Below are positions 31,164-39,479 of a DNA stretch of 39,479 nt, in pieces (position 1 is the first letter of the stretch; every line of letters begins with the position of its first letter). Origin of the DNA: Clostridia bacterium (GTDB taxonomy: Bacteria; Bacillota; Clostridia; UBA1381). Position numbers and translations under genes: made by a program. The stretch is taken from contig JAFSXU010000019.1 of NCBI GenBank assembly GCA_017443895.1, positions 1 to 39,479 on the forward strand. Reading direction: 5' to 3'. The notes under the pieces were generated by a model that saw only the letters and a program-made list of their open reading frames with translations, was not told where the DNA came from and did no database searches.

Positions 31164-34100
31164 TTAAAACAGTGAAACCTGGTCGGTATACGGAATATCC
31201 TCAAAGCACCCGTATTGGTCAAGCGCCTCTATTGCGGTTTTATTTATATGCGTTCTTAATCTTAAATCAACAACCGTTTTAAACGGACCTTTTTCCCTTT
31301 CCTCAACTATTGCCATCGCCGCATTATCCGCAACTCCGTCAAGTGCATCAAGAGGTGGCAGGATACTGTTATCTAAAGGCAGAAAATTGGTTGCATGGGA
31401 TTTATACAAGTCAATCTTTTCAAACTCAATTCCCCTTGAGTACATTTCAATACATATTTCAAGTATCGGAATAACATTTTCTTCTTTGGGTGAAATTGTA
31501 CCGTCCTTTTTCTTATCCTGTAACTCCTTTAGTTTTGCCCGAGCTATATCCTCACCGTTTGCCATAATCGCCGCATCAAAATCATCGGCACGCACGCTGT
31601 AGTATGCAATATAGAAAGCAACAGGCTCATGTACCTTAAACCATGCAATTCTGAACGCCGACATAACATATGCAACTGCGTGTGCTTTGGGGAACATATA
31701 TTTAATTTTCTTGCACGAATCAATATACCAATCGGGTACATTATTATCACGCATTTCCTGCTCGTATTCGGGAGTCAGGCCCTTTCCCTTTCTTACCATT
31801 TCCATAATCTTAAAGGAATGCTCCTCAGGGAGTCCGCTTGCGATAAGATAAATCATAATATCATCTCTTGCACAAATTGAATGTGAAAGGTCGCACATTC
31901 CCTGCCTTATAAGCTCCTGCGCATTACCAAGCCACACATCTGTACCATGCGACAGACCTGAAATTCTTGCAAGCTCGGAGAAGGTTGTAGGCTTTGTATC
32001 CTCAAGCATCTGACGCACAAATTTCGTACCGAACTCAGGTATACCGTATGTGCCGAGATTTGTACCGATATCCTTGCCGGGCAAAATTTTGAGTGCTTCA
32101 TTGCTTGTAAACAGGCTCATTGTTTCCTTTTCACCTATCGGGATTTCACGCGCGTTTATGCCTGTTATCTCTTCAAGCATTTTAATTACCGTCGGATCAT
32201 CGTGTCCAAGCTCGTCTAATTTTAAAAGGTTTTGGTCAATCTTATGGTAATCAAAATGTGTTGTTATAATATCGGAGTTTGGGTCATCGGCAGGATGCTG
32301 TACAGGGCAAAACTCATGAATATCATTTTCAAACGGCACAACAATAATTCCGCCCGGGTGCTGTCCCGATGTTCGCTTTACACCTACACAGCCTGCAGCA
32401 AGACGGCGCATTTGCGCACCGCGCATTTGTACTCCCTTTTCCTCGCAATACTTTTTTACATATCCAAACGCTGTTTTTTCAGCCACAGTTCCGATTGTTC
32501 CGGCTCTGAAAACCTTACCCTCGCCAAAATATGTTTCGGTGTATTTATGAATTACGGGCTGGTATACTCCCGAGAAATTAAGGTCAATATCGGGCTCTTT
32601 ATCACCCTTGAAGCCTAAAAAGGTTTCAAACGGTATATCATGTCCGTCCTTTTTCATAAGCGTTCCGCACTTGGGGCATTTTTTATCCTCCAAATCACAG
32701 CCTGAAATACCAATTTCTGACTCAACGGGTATGAAATTCTTGCATTTTGGACAAATATAGTGTGCCTGCAAGGAATTTACCTCGGTAATATCCGAAAGAT
32801 AAGCAACAAATGACGAACCGACAGAGCCTCGCGAGCCTACAAGGTATCCGTCATTTAAAGAATGGCGCACCAACTCCTGCGCAATCTTATACATAACCGC
32901 AAAACCGTAGGTGGTAATTGAATAAAGCTCCTTATCGAGTCGTTTTTGTACCATTTCGGGCAACGGATCGCCGTATATCTCCTTTGCCCTGCTTATCGAG
33001 TCGTTTACAATGCCCTCCTTTGCGCCCTCGATTACAGGCGGACATTTTTCCTTTGGTATCGGCCTTACATCGCCAATCATATCGGCAATTTTATTGGTAT
33101 TGGTTACGACAACCTCATATGCCTTTTTCTTGCCAAGATACGAAAATTCATCAAGCATTTCCTCCGTTGTTCTAAAATACAACGGTGCTTGAAAATCCGC
33201 ATCGGAAAAGCCCTTATAATGCATTAAGATTTTTCTGTAGTCCGCGCCCTCCATATCAATAAAATGCACATCGCAGGTTGCGCATACGGGCTTATTTAAA
33301 AGCTCGCCTATATGCACTATTCTTCTGTTGAGGTTTTGTAAATCCTCATCAGTTTTTATATCCTCGTATTCCTCACGGTCAGAGCGTTTCATAAACTCGT
33401 TATTGCCTATGGGCTGGATTTCAAGATAGTCATAAAACTCTGCAACCCTTTTCATTTCTTCATCCGACGCACCGTCTAACATTGCCGCAAACAGCTCTCC
33501 CTGCTCACACGCCGAGCCCAATATCAAGCCCTCACGCTTTTCTTCAAGCAAGCTCCTTGGTATTCTTGGCGTTCTGAAGAAATAATTAAGATGCGACTGT
33601 GAAACAAGCTCATATATATGCCTTAAACCGATCTGGTTCTTTGCAAGTATGATTATATGATATGCCTTATTCTTTTTAGCCCCGTTCCTCAAATCATACT
33701 GAGTATTAAGGTCTGCTAAATTCGTTTTTCCCTCGCCCTCTAAAATTTCAAGCATCTTGACAAAAGCGTCTGCCGTTGCCTTTGCATCGTCAACCGCCCT
33801 ATGATGATTTTCCAAAATAACATTTAAGTGTTTTGAAATGGTATCAAGCCTGAAATTACGCAAATTCGGGAACATACACCTTGACAGGATAAGTGTATCA
33901 AGGCTGCAAAAATCATAGTCAAGTCCGCACCTTTTGGCATCACGCTTAATAAACGAAATATCAAAGGAGGCGTTATGTGCAACCAGTACACACCCCTTTG
34001 CAAACTCAAAAAATTTGGGTAAAATCTCGTCAATCACGGGTGCATTTGCTACCATTTGGTCGGTTATTCCCGTAAGCTCCACAATTCTTTGCGGAATAGG

Positions 34101-35216
34101 CTTTTTAGGGTTTACAAAGGTTGACCATTTATCAACAATTTTGCCGTTACTTACCTTTACCGCACCAATCTCGGTTATTTGCTCTGTTTCTCTTGCAAGA
34201 CCTGTTGTTTCTATATCAAAGACTACAAAATCCGAATTTATAGTTTCGTCTTTGGCGTTATATACTATTTTTTTGCTATCATCAACAAGATAGCCCTCTA
34301 CTCCGTAAAGGACTTTTATTTTTTGGTTATAATCCGATGCCTTCATGGCATCAGGGAACGACTGCACTACTCCATGGTCGGTTATGGCAACCGCTTTATG
34401 CCCCCACGATATTGCTCTTTGCACAATATCCTCAACAGGTGTTATTGCATCCATCTGTGACATCTGCGTGTGCATATGAAGCTCTACCCTTTTTTGAGGT
34501 GCCAAATCGTCTCTTAGTTTAGGCGGTGCAACAGACGCAATACTTCTTGCCATAATAACCGTTTCTTTTGCATACTCGTCAAACTGAGCTTTTCCGTGGC
34601 ATACAATATAAAATCCACCCTTTTTTACACCTTTTTTTATAGGGGAAAATAAATTATTAAACGCCTCGTCATCATCTGTTTTATCCATAAACAGCTTTAC
34701 GGTTATCGAGTCTGTATTATCCGTTATATCCATAGTGATAAGGTGCATATCCTTATCCTTTTTCTTTGCATGTATAACCTTATCGTCTATTGCAAATACA
34801 CGCCCCGAAACAGTACAGTACCCCGAATTATCATCAACGGATTTTAAGGTGATTACATCGTCTTTAATTGCACGGCCGTACATTGTTTCAAAAATATCAA
34901 CCTTGCCGATAACGGTATTTGCCTTTTGCTCGCTGACACCGTTTTCTGTGTCCGTCGGAGGTGTATAAATAATTGTATTTTTTACTCTTTTTAGGTTGCT
35001 GTTGTTTTTCTCCTTTGACACAACAAGAGCGCCCGTAAGAGCGCACATTTTTTGAAGCGCCTCGGACAATTTATCGGATATTTTATCGGATACAGTTTCT
35101 GCAAGGTAAATCTCTAACCTCCTGTGCAGCTTTGAAACCTGTACCTTATCAATAGTTATTTCCCTTAGATTTTCGTCTTTTATCATGGGAAATAAATCAC
35201 AAATCTTTGGTTTCAT
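31164..35216 (-). CDS. polC: DNA polymerase III alpha subunit, PolC type
   Basis: The main replicative polymerase of low-GC Firmicutes, with built-in 3'-5' proofreading. The 1350 residues are: N-terminal domain; OB domain (~105-230); PHP domain split by the exonuclease (VELHMHTQMSQMD at 244); DEDDh exonuclease (VFDIETTGLA at ~332, HRAVDDAKATADAF); a zinc site (CPKC...CPKCG); and the polymerase palm with PDIDLNFSG and the trailing KAHAVAYVMSAFR region. Slightly shorter than Bacillus PolC (1437). The ribosome binding site is weak (TAGGT). It is preceded by purL on the same strand. Confidence 0.97.
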   Translation of the reverse strand: MKPKICDLFPMIKDENLREITIDKVQVSKLHRRLEIYLAETVSDKISDKLSEALQKMCALTGALVVSKEKNNSNLKRVKNTIIYTPPTDTENGVSEQKANTVIGKVDIFETMYGRAIKDDVITLKSVDDNSGYCTVSGRVFAIDDKVIHAKKKDKDMHLITMDITDNTDSITVKLFMDKTDDDEAFNNLFSPIKKGVKKGGFYIVCHGKAQFDEYAKETVIMARSIASVAPPKLRDDLAPQKRVELHMHTQMSQMDAITPVEDIVQRAISWGHKAVAITDHGVVQSFPDAMKASDYNQKIKVLYGVEGYLVDDSKKIVYNAKDETINSDFVVFDIETTGLARETEQITEIGAVKVSNGKIVDKWSTFVNPKKPIPQRIVELTGITDQMVANAPVIDEILPKFFEFAKGCVLVAHNASFDISFIKRDAKRCGLDYDFCSLDTLILSRCMFPNLRNFRLDTISKHLNVILENHHRAVDDAKATADAFVKMLEILEGEGKTNLADLNTQYDLRNGAKKNKAYHIIILAKNQIGLRHIYELVSQSHLNYFFRTPRIPRSLLEEKREGLILGSACEQGELFAAMLDGASDEEMKRVAEFYDYLEIQPIGNNEFMKRSDREEYEDIKTDEDLQNLNRRIVHIGELLNKPVCATCDVHFIDMEGADYRKILMHYKGFSDADFQAPLYFRTTEEMLDEFSYLGKKKAYEVVVTNTNKIADMIGDVRPIPKEKCPPVIEGAKEGIVNDSISRAKEIYGDPLPEMVQKRLDKELYSITTYGFAVMYKIAQELVRHSLNDGYLVGSRGSVGSSFVAYLSDITEVNSLQAHYICPKCKNFIPVESEIGISGCDLEDKKCPKCGTLMKKDGHDIPFETFLGFKGDKEPDIDLNFSGVYQPVIHKYTETYFGEGKVFRAGTIGTVAEKTAFGYVKKYCEEKGVQMRGAQMRRLAAGCVGVKRTSGQHPGGIIVVPFENDIHEFCPVQHPADDPNSDIITTHFDYHKIDQNLLKLDELGHDDPTVIKMLEEITGINAREIPIGEKETMSLFTSNEALKILPGKDIGTNLGTYGIPEFGTKFVRQMLEDTKPTTFSELARISGLSHGTDVWLGNAQELIRQGMCDLSHSICARDDIMIYLIASGLPEEHSFKIMEMVRKGKGLTPEYEQEMRDNNVPDWYIDSCKKIKYMFPKAHAVAYVMSAFRIAWFKVHEPVAFYIAYYSVRADDFDAAIMANGEDIARAKLKELQDKKKDGTISPKEENVIPILEICIEMYSRGIEFEKIDLYKSHATNFLPLDNSILPPLDALDGVADNAAMAIVEEREKGPFKTVVDLRLRTHINKTAIEALDQYGCFEDIPYTDQVSLF

Positions 35217-35232
35217 GTTTTTTACCTATATG

Positions 35233-35271
35233 AAAAGTTAAGTACAAATCTGAGATTTGTACTTAACCAAT
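35233..35271 (-). terminator. Hairpin between purL and polC, terminator or attenuator
   Basis: A 14-bp perfect stem (35237-35250 / 35254-35267, 3-nt loop) with TTTTC after it on the minus strand. It lies 8 nt after the purL stop and about 20 nt before the polC start. Because polC has no evident promoter in the short remaining gap, partial readthrough is likely. Confidence 0.6.
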
Positions 35272-35275
35272 TCCT

Positions 35276-38200
35276 TTATTTAAAGTAGTTTACTCCGGAT
35301 TCAAATATTTTGGTATCCTTTTCGCCGGGAACATTAAAGGAAACTCTGTTACCTATTCTCTCACTGTGCCCCATTTTACCTAAAATTCTTCCGTCAGGAC
35401 TTGTTATACCCTCTATAGCTGATACTGAGCCGTTTGGATTCCAGTCAATATCATATGTTGCCTTACCGTCAAGATTTACATACTGCGTTGCAATCTGACC
35501 GTTTTTGGCAAGCTCTTCAACCTGCTTATCGCTTGCAATAAATCTGCCCTCGCCGTGCGACAAAGCAACCGAGAACACATCGCCCGTATTTACATTACTA
35601 AACCATGGCGACTTATTCGATGCAATCCTTGTGTTTGCCATTCTTGATATATGTCTGCCGATAGTGTTAAATGTAAGCGTCGGTGAATTTTCATCAAGAT
35701 CCCTTATCTCGCCGTAAGGCACAAGCCCAAGCTTAATAAGTGCCTGGAAGCCGTTACAGATACCCAGCATTAAACCGTCACGGTTTTTGAGCATATTCAT
35801 AACCGCATCGCATACCTTCGGATTTCTAAACGCCGTTGCAATAAACTTACCGCTGCCCTCAGGCTCGTCACCGCCTGAGAAACCGCCCGGAATCATAACA
35901 ATTTGTGAATTGTTTATCCTCTTTTCCATTTCCCGAAGCGAGTATTCTACATCTTGACCGTTTAAGTTACGCAGAACAAATACATCTGCTACTCCGCCTG
36001 CCTTTTCAAATGCACGGGCAGTGTCATATTCACAGTTTGTACCCGGGAAAACAGGTATGAAAATCCTTGGTTTTGCAAATTTCTCACTTGCAACGGTTAT
36101 ATTTCTTCCGTCATAGCTATAGGTTTTTGGCTCTTTATCAAAATTCCCAGCTTTGGTTCTGAACACCTTTTCAAGCGGCTTTGTCCATACATTGATTGCC
36201 TCGTCAATATCAAGTGTAACACCACAAGCATTTATAGTATGTGTATCATTTGTTTTACCTATTGTAAGACCTTTACAAACATCATCGCTTACTTCCAATA
36301 CGATTGAGCCTAACGGTGCATAGAACAATAAATCACTTGTCACATTGTCATTTAATTCTACACCGATTTTATTGCCAAACGACATTTTTGCAATTGTTTC
36401 GGCAAGTCCAAAGCCCTTTACAACTGCTGATGATAAAACCTTACCGTCTTTTATGAGCGAATGTATTTCATCATACATCGCCTTTAGCTTATCAAACACA
36501 GGCAAATCATTCTCATCACGGCAAAGCTCAAACAGTACAAGCTTTGAATTTGTTTTCTTTAATTCCTGGGAAACTATCTTATCGGCTTTTGCAGGAGAAA
36601 CCGCAAACGATGTAAGTGTCGGCGGAACATCAAGCTCATTAAACGAGCCACTCATAGAGTCCTTACCGCCGATAGCGGCAATACCCAGTTCAAGCTGTGT
36701 TTTATATGCGCCCAAAAGTGCTGAGAACGGTTTTCCCCAACGCTTAGGATCGGTGCCGAGTCTTTCAAAGTATTCCTGGAATGTAAGGTAAATATCTTTA
36801 TAGTCTGCGCCCAAGGCAACAGCCTTTGACACCGATTCAATGATTGCATATGTTGCACCGTGATACGGTGACCATGAGGAAAGCTCGGGATTATAACCAA
36901 AAGTCATAATCGTTGCAGTATTTGTTTCGCCTGATAATACAGGCACCTTTGCCGCCATACCGTCAGACGGTGTAAGCTGATACTTACCGCCAAACGGCAT
37001 AAGCACAGTATTTGCTCCGATTGTTGAGTCAAACTTCTCGCACAGTCCCTTTTGTGAGCATACATTAAGATTTTGCAATACATCAAGCCATTTTGCCTTG
37101 ACATCTGATATATTTTCCTTATTAAAGAAGCTATATTCTGTACTTGGAAGCACAACCTCAACATCGGTATTCTTTGTTGCGCCGTTTGTATTTAAGAAAT
37201 CTCTTGAAATATCGCAAATTGTCTTACCGCGCCACATCATAACAAGCCTGTTATCTGATGTTACGGTTGCAACAATGGTTGCTTCAAGGTTTTCTGCATG
37301 GGCGTATTCAATAAATTTATCCGCGTCCTCTTTCCTTACCACAACCGCCATTCTTTCCTGCGACTCGCTTATTGCAAGCTCGGTGCCGTCAAGACCTTCA
37401 TACTTTTTAGGTACTTTATCAAGGTTTATTACAAGACCGTCTGCAAGCTCGCCTATTGCAACAGACACACCGCCTGCACCGAAGTCATTACATCTTTTAA
37501 TAAGAGTTGTAACCTTTTCATCACGGAAAAGTCTTTGAATTTTTCTCTCAACAGGCGGATTACCCTTTTGTACCTCACTGCCACAGGTAAGCACGCTCTT
37601 TTCATCATGCGCCTTTGACGAGCCTGTCGCACCGCCTATGCCGTCACGACCTGTTCTTCCACCGAGAAGAATTATTATATCCCCCTCTGAGGGTACTTCA
37701 CGGATAACATTTTTCTTAGGAGCAGCACCGATTACACCGCCTATCTCCATTCGCTTTGCAACATAGCCCGGGTGGTAAATCTCTTGCACCTGTCCTGTTG
37801 CAAGTCCTATCTGGTTACCGTATGAGGAATATCCGTCAGATGCGCCTTTTGTAATTTTTCTCTGCATAAGCTTTCCGTCTAAGGTATCTTTTAGGGAAAT
37901 TCTCGGATCACCGCTTCCTGTTACACGCATTGCCTGATATACATACGATCTGCCCGATAACGGATCACGGATAGCACCGCCAAGACAGGTCGCCGCGCCG
38001 CCAAACGGCTCAATCTCTGTAGGGTGGTTATGAGTTTCGTTCTTGAACATTATAAGCCAGTCCTCGTCCTTACCGTCGATATCCACAGGCACAACAATTG
38101 AGCAGGCGTTAATTTCCTCAGATTCGTCAATCTCCTTTAACAAGCCCTTTGCCTTTAGCTGTTTTACAATAATTGTAGCCATATTCATAAGGCAAATATC

Positions 38201-38998
38201 TCTGTCAGGTGCATAAAGCTCTGATTTTGCCTTTTTATATTCATCATACGCACTCTTTATTACATCTGCATATTTACCGTTATTTATTGTAACATTGTTT
38301 ATTCTTGTTGCAAAGGTTGTATGACGGCAATGGTCTGACCAATATGTATCAATCATACGCATTTCCGTAACGGTTGGATTTCTCTTTTCTGTATTCTTAA
38401 AATAGTTCTGACAGAACATCAAGTCGTCTAAATCCATAGCAAAGCCCATGGAATTTAAAAATTTTAGCATATGCTCTGTATCCATATCAATAAAACCGTC
38501 AACTGTTTCTACATCGTCGGGAACGGTTACTTCCATATCAAGGCTTTCAGGTTTTTGAAGCTCAGCCTCACGGGACTCAACAGGGTTAATTAAATATTTC
38601 TTTACCTTTTCAAATTCATCATCCGACACATCGCCGATAAGCACATATACCCTTGCCGATCTTACAGTCGGTGCGTCCTTTTGTGTAAGAATTGAGATAC
38701 ACTCTGCCGCCGATGCCGCCCTTTGGTCAAACTGACCAGGTAAATACTCAATTGCGAAGCTCCTGCCGTTGGATAAATCAATTTCCTCATCATAGGCGTT
38801 ATCGACAGGAGGCTCTGAAAATATAAGGTTACGGGCGCTTTGATACTCCGTATCGTCAATACCGTCAACATCATATCTCTGAATAAGCCTTACATCCCTA
38901 AGGCCCGAAAGCGACAGGTTTTCCTTAATATCCGAGTACACCTTTTTTGCCTCAACATCAAAGCCGGGCTTCTTCTCAACATAAATTCTTCTTACCAT
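35276..38998 (-). CDS. purL: Phosphoribosylformylglycinamidine synthase, large fused type
   Basis: Converts FGAR, glutamine and ATP to FGAM in purine synthesis. The 1240 residues join the PurS-like N-terminal region, two PurM-like synthetase halves (HNHPTEIEPFGGAATCLGGA, DFGAGGVSVAIGEL) and a C-terminal glutaminase with the nucleophile Cys in LGICNGFQALIKLG and the catalytic His in ALSHGEGRF. So no separate purS or purQ is needed. The length is that of the clostridial single-chain form, slightly under the E. coli ~1295. AGGAAGG precedes the ATG. Apparently monocistronic or with polC. Confidence 0.97.
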   Translation of the reverse strand: MVRRIYVEKKPGFDVEAKKVYSDIKENLSLSGLRDVRLIQRYDVDGIDDTEYQSARNLIFSEPPVDNAYDEEIDLSNGRSFAIEYLPGQFDQRAASAAECISILTQKDAPTVRSARVYVLIGDVSDDEFEKVKKYLINPVESREAELQKPESLDMEVTVPDDVETVDGFIDMDTEHMLKFLNSMGFAMDLDDLMFCQNYFKNTEKRNPTVTEMRMIDTYWSDHCRHTTFATRINNVTINNGKYADVIKSAYDEYKKAKSELYAPDRDICLMNMATIIVKQLKAKGLLKEIDESEEINACSIVVPVDIDGKDEDWLIMFKNETHNHPTEIEPFGGAATCLGGAIRDPLSGRSYVYQAMRVTGSGDPRISLKDTLDGKLMQRKITKGASDGYSSYGNQIGLATGQVQEIYHPGYVAKRMEIGGVIGAAPKKNVIREVPSEGDIIILLGGRTGRDGIGGATGSSKAHDEKSVLTCGSEVQKGNPPVERKIQRLFRDEKVTTLIKRCNDFGAGGVSVAIGELADGLVINLDKVPKKYEGLDGTELAISESQERMAVVVRKEDADKFIEYAHAENLEATIVATVTSDNRLVMMWRGKTICDISRDFLNTNGATKNTDVEVVLPSTEYSFFNKENISDVKAKWLDVLQNLNVCSQKGLCEKFDSTIGANTVLMPFGGKYQLTPSDGMAAKVPVLSGETNTATIMTFGYNPELSSWSPYHGATYAIIESVSKAVALGADYKDIYLTFQEYFERLGTDPKRWGKPFSALLGAYKTQLELGIAAIGGKDSMSGSFNELDVPPTLTSFAVSPAKADKIVSQELKKTNSKLVLFELCRDENDLPVFDKLKAMYDEIHSLIKDGKVLSSAVVKGFGLAETIAKMSFGNKIGVELNDNVTSDLLFYAPLGSIVLEVSDDVCKGLTIGKTNDTHTINACGVTLDIDEAINVWTKPLEKVFRTKAGNFDKEPKTYSYDGRNITVASEKFAKPRIFIPVFPGTNCEYDTARAFEKAGGVADVFVLRNLNGQDVEYSLREMEKRINNSQIVMIPGGFSGGDEPEGSGKFIATAFRNPKVCDAVMNMLKNRDGLMLGICNGFQALIKLGLVPYGEIRDLDENSPTLTFNTIGRHISRMANTRIASNKSPWFSNVNTGDVFSVALSHGEGRFIASDKQVEELAKNGQIATQYVNLDGKATYDIDWNPNGSVSAIEGITSPDGRILGKMGHSERIGNRVSFNVPGEKDTKIFESGVNYFK

Positions 38999-39051
38999 AA
39001 TTTATCCTTCCTGACATAATATCAAAGCATTAAATTTCTACATTATGTATC

Positions 39052-39080
39052 ATTTTACCACAGGTTGTGGATTTAAGCAA
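39052..39080 (-). promoter_or_regulatory. Probable purL promoter with internal palindrome
   Basis: Minus strand: -35 TTGCTT (39075-39080), 17-bp spacer, -10 TAAAAT (39052-39057). The spacer holds CCACA-N3-TGTGG (39058-39070), a perfect palindrome that may be an operator. No purine riboswitch is seen in the 55-nt leader. Confidence 0.5.
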
Positions 39081-39160
39081 TATTTTTTATTAAAAAATAC
39101 CACATAATATGTACCAAAAAGAGTACAAACAAACCCTCAAAAAAATATTTATATTTTCTC

Positions 39161-39189
39161 TTGACAAAATTTATATTTTGTGTTAATAT
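39161..39189 (+). promoter_or_regulatory. Promoter of tRNA-Gly
   Basis: -35 TTGACA (39161-39166), 17-bp spacer, -10 TAATAT (39184-39189), ending 13 nt before the tRNA 5' end. Confidence 0.8.
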
Positions 39190-39202
39190 ACATACTGTTG
39201 AT

Positions 39203-39277
39203 GCGGGAGTGGCTCAGTGGTAGAGCGTCACCTTGCCAAGGTGAACGTCGCGAGTTCGAATCTCGTCTTCCGCTCCA
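39203..39277 (+). tRNA. tRNA-Gly (anticodon GCC)
   Basis: Full cloverleaf: acceptor GCGGGAG with CTTCCGC (one G-U pair), D arm GCTC...GAGC, anticodon stem TCACC/GGTGA around loop TTGCCAA, T arm with GTTCGAAT, and encoded CCA. The anticodon GCC reads GGC and GGU. It has its own promoter and terminator. Confidence 0.97.
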
Positions 39278-39307
39278 AAAAATCCTATCTTATGATAGGA
39301 TTTTTTT
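39278..39307 (+). terminator. Terminator of tRNA-Gly
   Basis: AATCCTATC / GATAGGATT stem with a 4-nt loop and seven Ts, starting right after the CCA end. Confidence 0.9.
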
Positions 39308-39343
39308 ATTTTTTATCAAAAAAAGGATTGAGTAAATCTGAAG

Positions 39344-39479
39344 TGAACCCCAAAGTTTAGACAAAATTTAATATTAAATTGATTGGTAATGAGTTCGGTA
39401 TTGCACCGGACTCATTCCTTTTAATTTAAGCGATATTCGTTCGTTGTTGTAATAGTAAATGTATTGTTCTAACTTCTCA
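39344..39479 (-). mobile_element. IS3-family insertion sequence, one end only
   Basis: The end of the element at about 39344 begins TGAACCCCAAAGTTTAGACA, a terminal inverted repeat like those of IS3-family (IS150-type) elements, and a transposase C-terminus follows inward on the minus strand. The element runs off the window edge. It lies about 35 nt past the tRNA-Gly terminator. Confidence 0.8.
39374..39479 (-). CDS. IS3-family transposase (OrfB), C-terminal end
   Basis: Only the last 34 codons are present. They include YYYNNERISLKLKGMSPVQY, the characteristic C-terminus of DDE transposases of the IS3/IS150 group, where the final Glu-Arg helix follows the catalytic Glu. The reading frame is open to the edge and stops with TAA at 39374-39376. 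Whether the element is intact cannot be seen. Confidence 0.88.
   Translation of the reverse strand, partial: EKLEQYIYYYNNERISLKLKGMSPVQYRTHYQSI

Noticed and set aside
35310-38874. Several open frames inside purL on both strands
   Set aside because: All overlap a well-conserved 1240-residue enzyme and have no start signals; they are by-products of its codon use.
39081-39099. AT-only palindrome between purL and tRNA-Gly
   Set aside because: It is a low-complexity T-run/A-run sequence with no GC pairs; it may affect DNA bending but gives no supportable feature.

Overview
The window looks like chromosome of a low-GC, anaerobic member of the Clostridia (Firmicutes/Bacillota). The signs are AT-rich intergenic DNA with textbook TTGACA/TATAAT promoters and strong AGGAGG ribosome binding sites, a PolC-type replicase, the ylxM-ffh-rpsP-khpA-rimM-trmD block, a SpoVT regulator of the spore-former lineage, a six-subunit Ech-type membrane [NiFe] hydrogenase, and secreted proteins carrying the 'copper amine oxidase N-terminal-like' stalk domain typical of clostridia. 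The genus cannot be fixed from the sequence.

Layout. 1-6422, minus strand: translation and secretion genes (ylxM, ffh, rpsP, khpA, rimM, trmD), then a Toprim/DUF4093 (RNase M5-like) gene and aconitase. 6592-12109: a small membrane protein, an intracellular GH35 beta-galactosidase and, diverging from it, a large secreted stalk-domain protein, then an unknown membrane protein. 12331-13979, plus strand: spoVT, then hypB-hypA under their own strong promoter. 24219-14008, minus strand: one long operon echA-B-C-D-E-F followed by hypF-hypC-hypD-hypE and a PAP2 phosphatase, so the hydrogenase lies next to a complete hypABCDEF maturation set. 24513-26785: an M18 aminopeptidase, then thiT behind a TPP riboswitch and terminator. 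26932-29340, plus strand: ogg, an unknown zinc-ribbon protein and class II fructose-bisphosphate aldolase. 29590-38998, minus strand: a secreted serpin fused to stalk domains, polC and the large fused purL. 39203-39479: tRNA-Gly(GCC), then the 3' end of an IS3-family element running off the window.

How it fits together. Ech hydrogenase couples ferredoxin oxidation to H2 evolution and ion translocation. HypA/B supply nickel, and HypC/D/E/F build and deliver the Fe(CN)2CO group. The EchE large subunit ends right after its C-terminal Cys motif, so no maturation protease is expected, and none is present. GH35, aldolase, aconitase and aminopeptidase suit a carbohydrate- and peptide-fermenting gut-type anaerobe.

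Most worth a second look: (1) a pair of 83-bp elements (24398-24480 and 29375-29457) that form the same long hairpin, with every arm substitution keeping pairing, including a C-G to A-U double change; (2) an 11-bp perfect hairpin at the predicted 5' end of the ylxM-ffh transcript that hides the ylxM ribosome binding site; (3) a stalk-domain/serpin fusion; (4) a probably leaderless ogg transcript; (5) a secreted 829-residue protein of unknown family whose promoter is back to back with that of the galactosidase.
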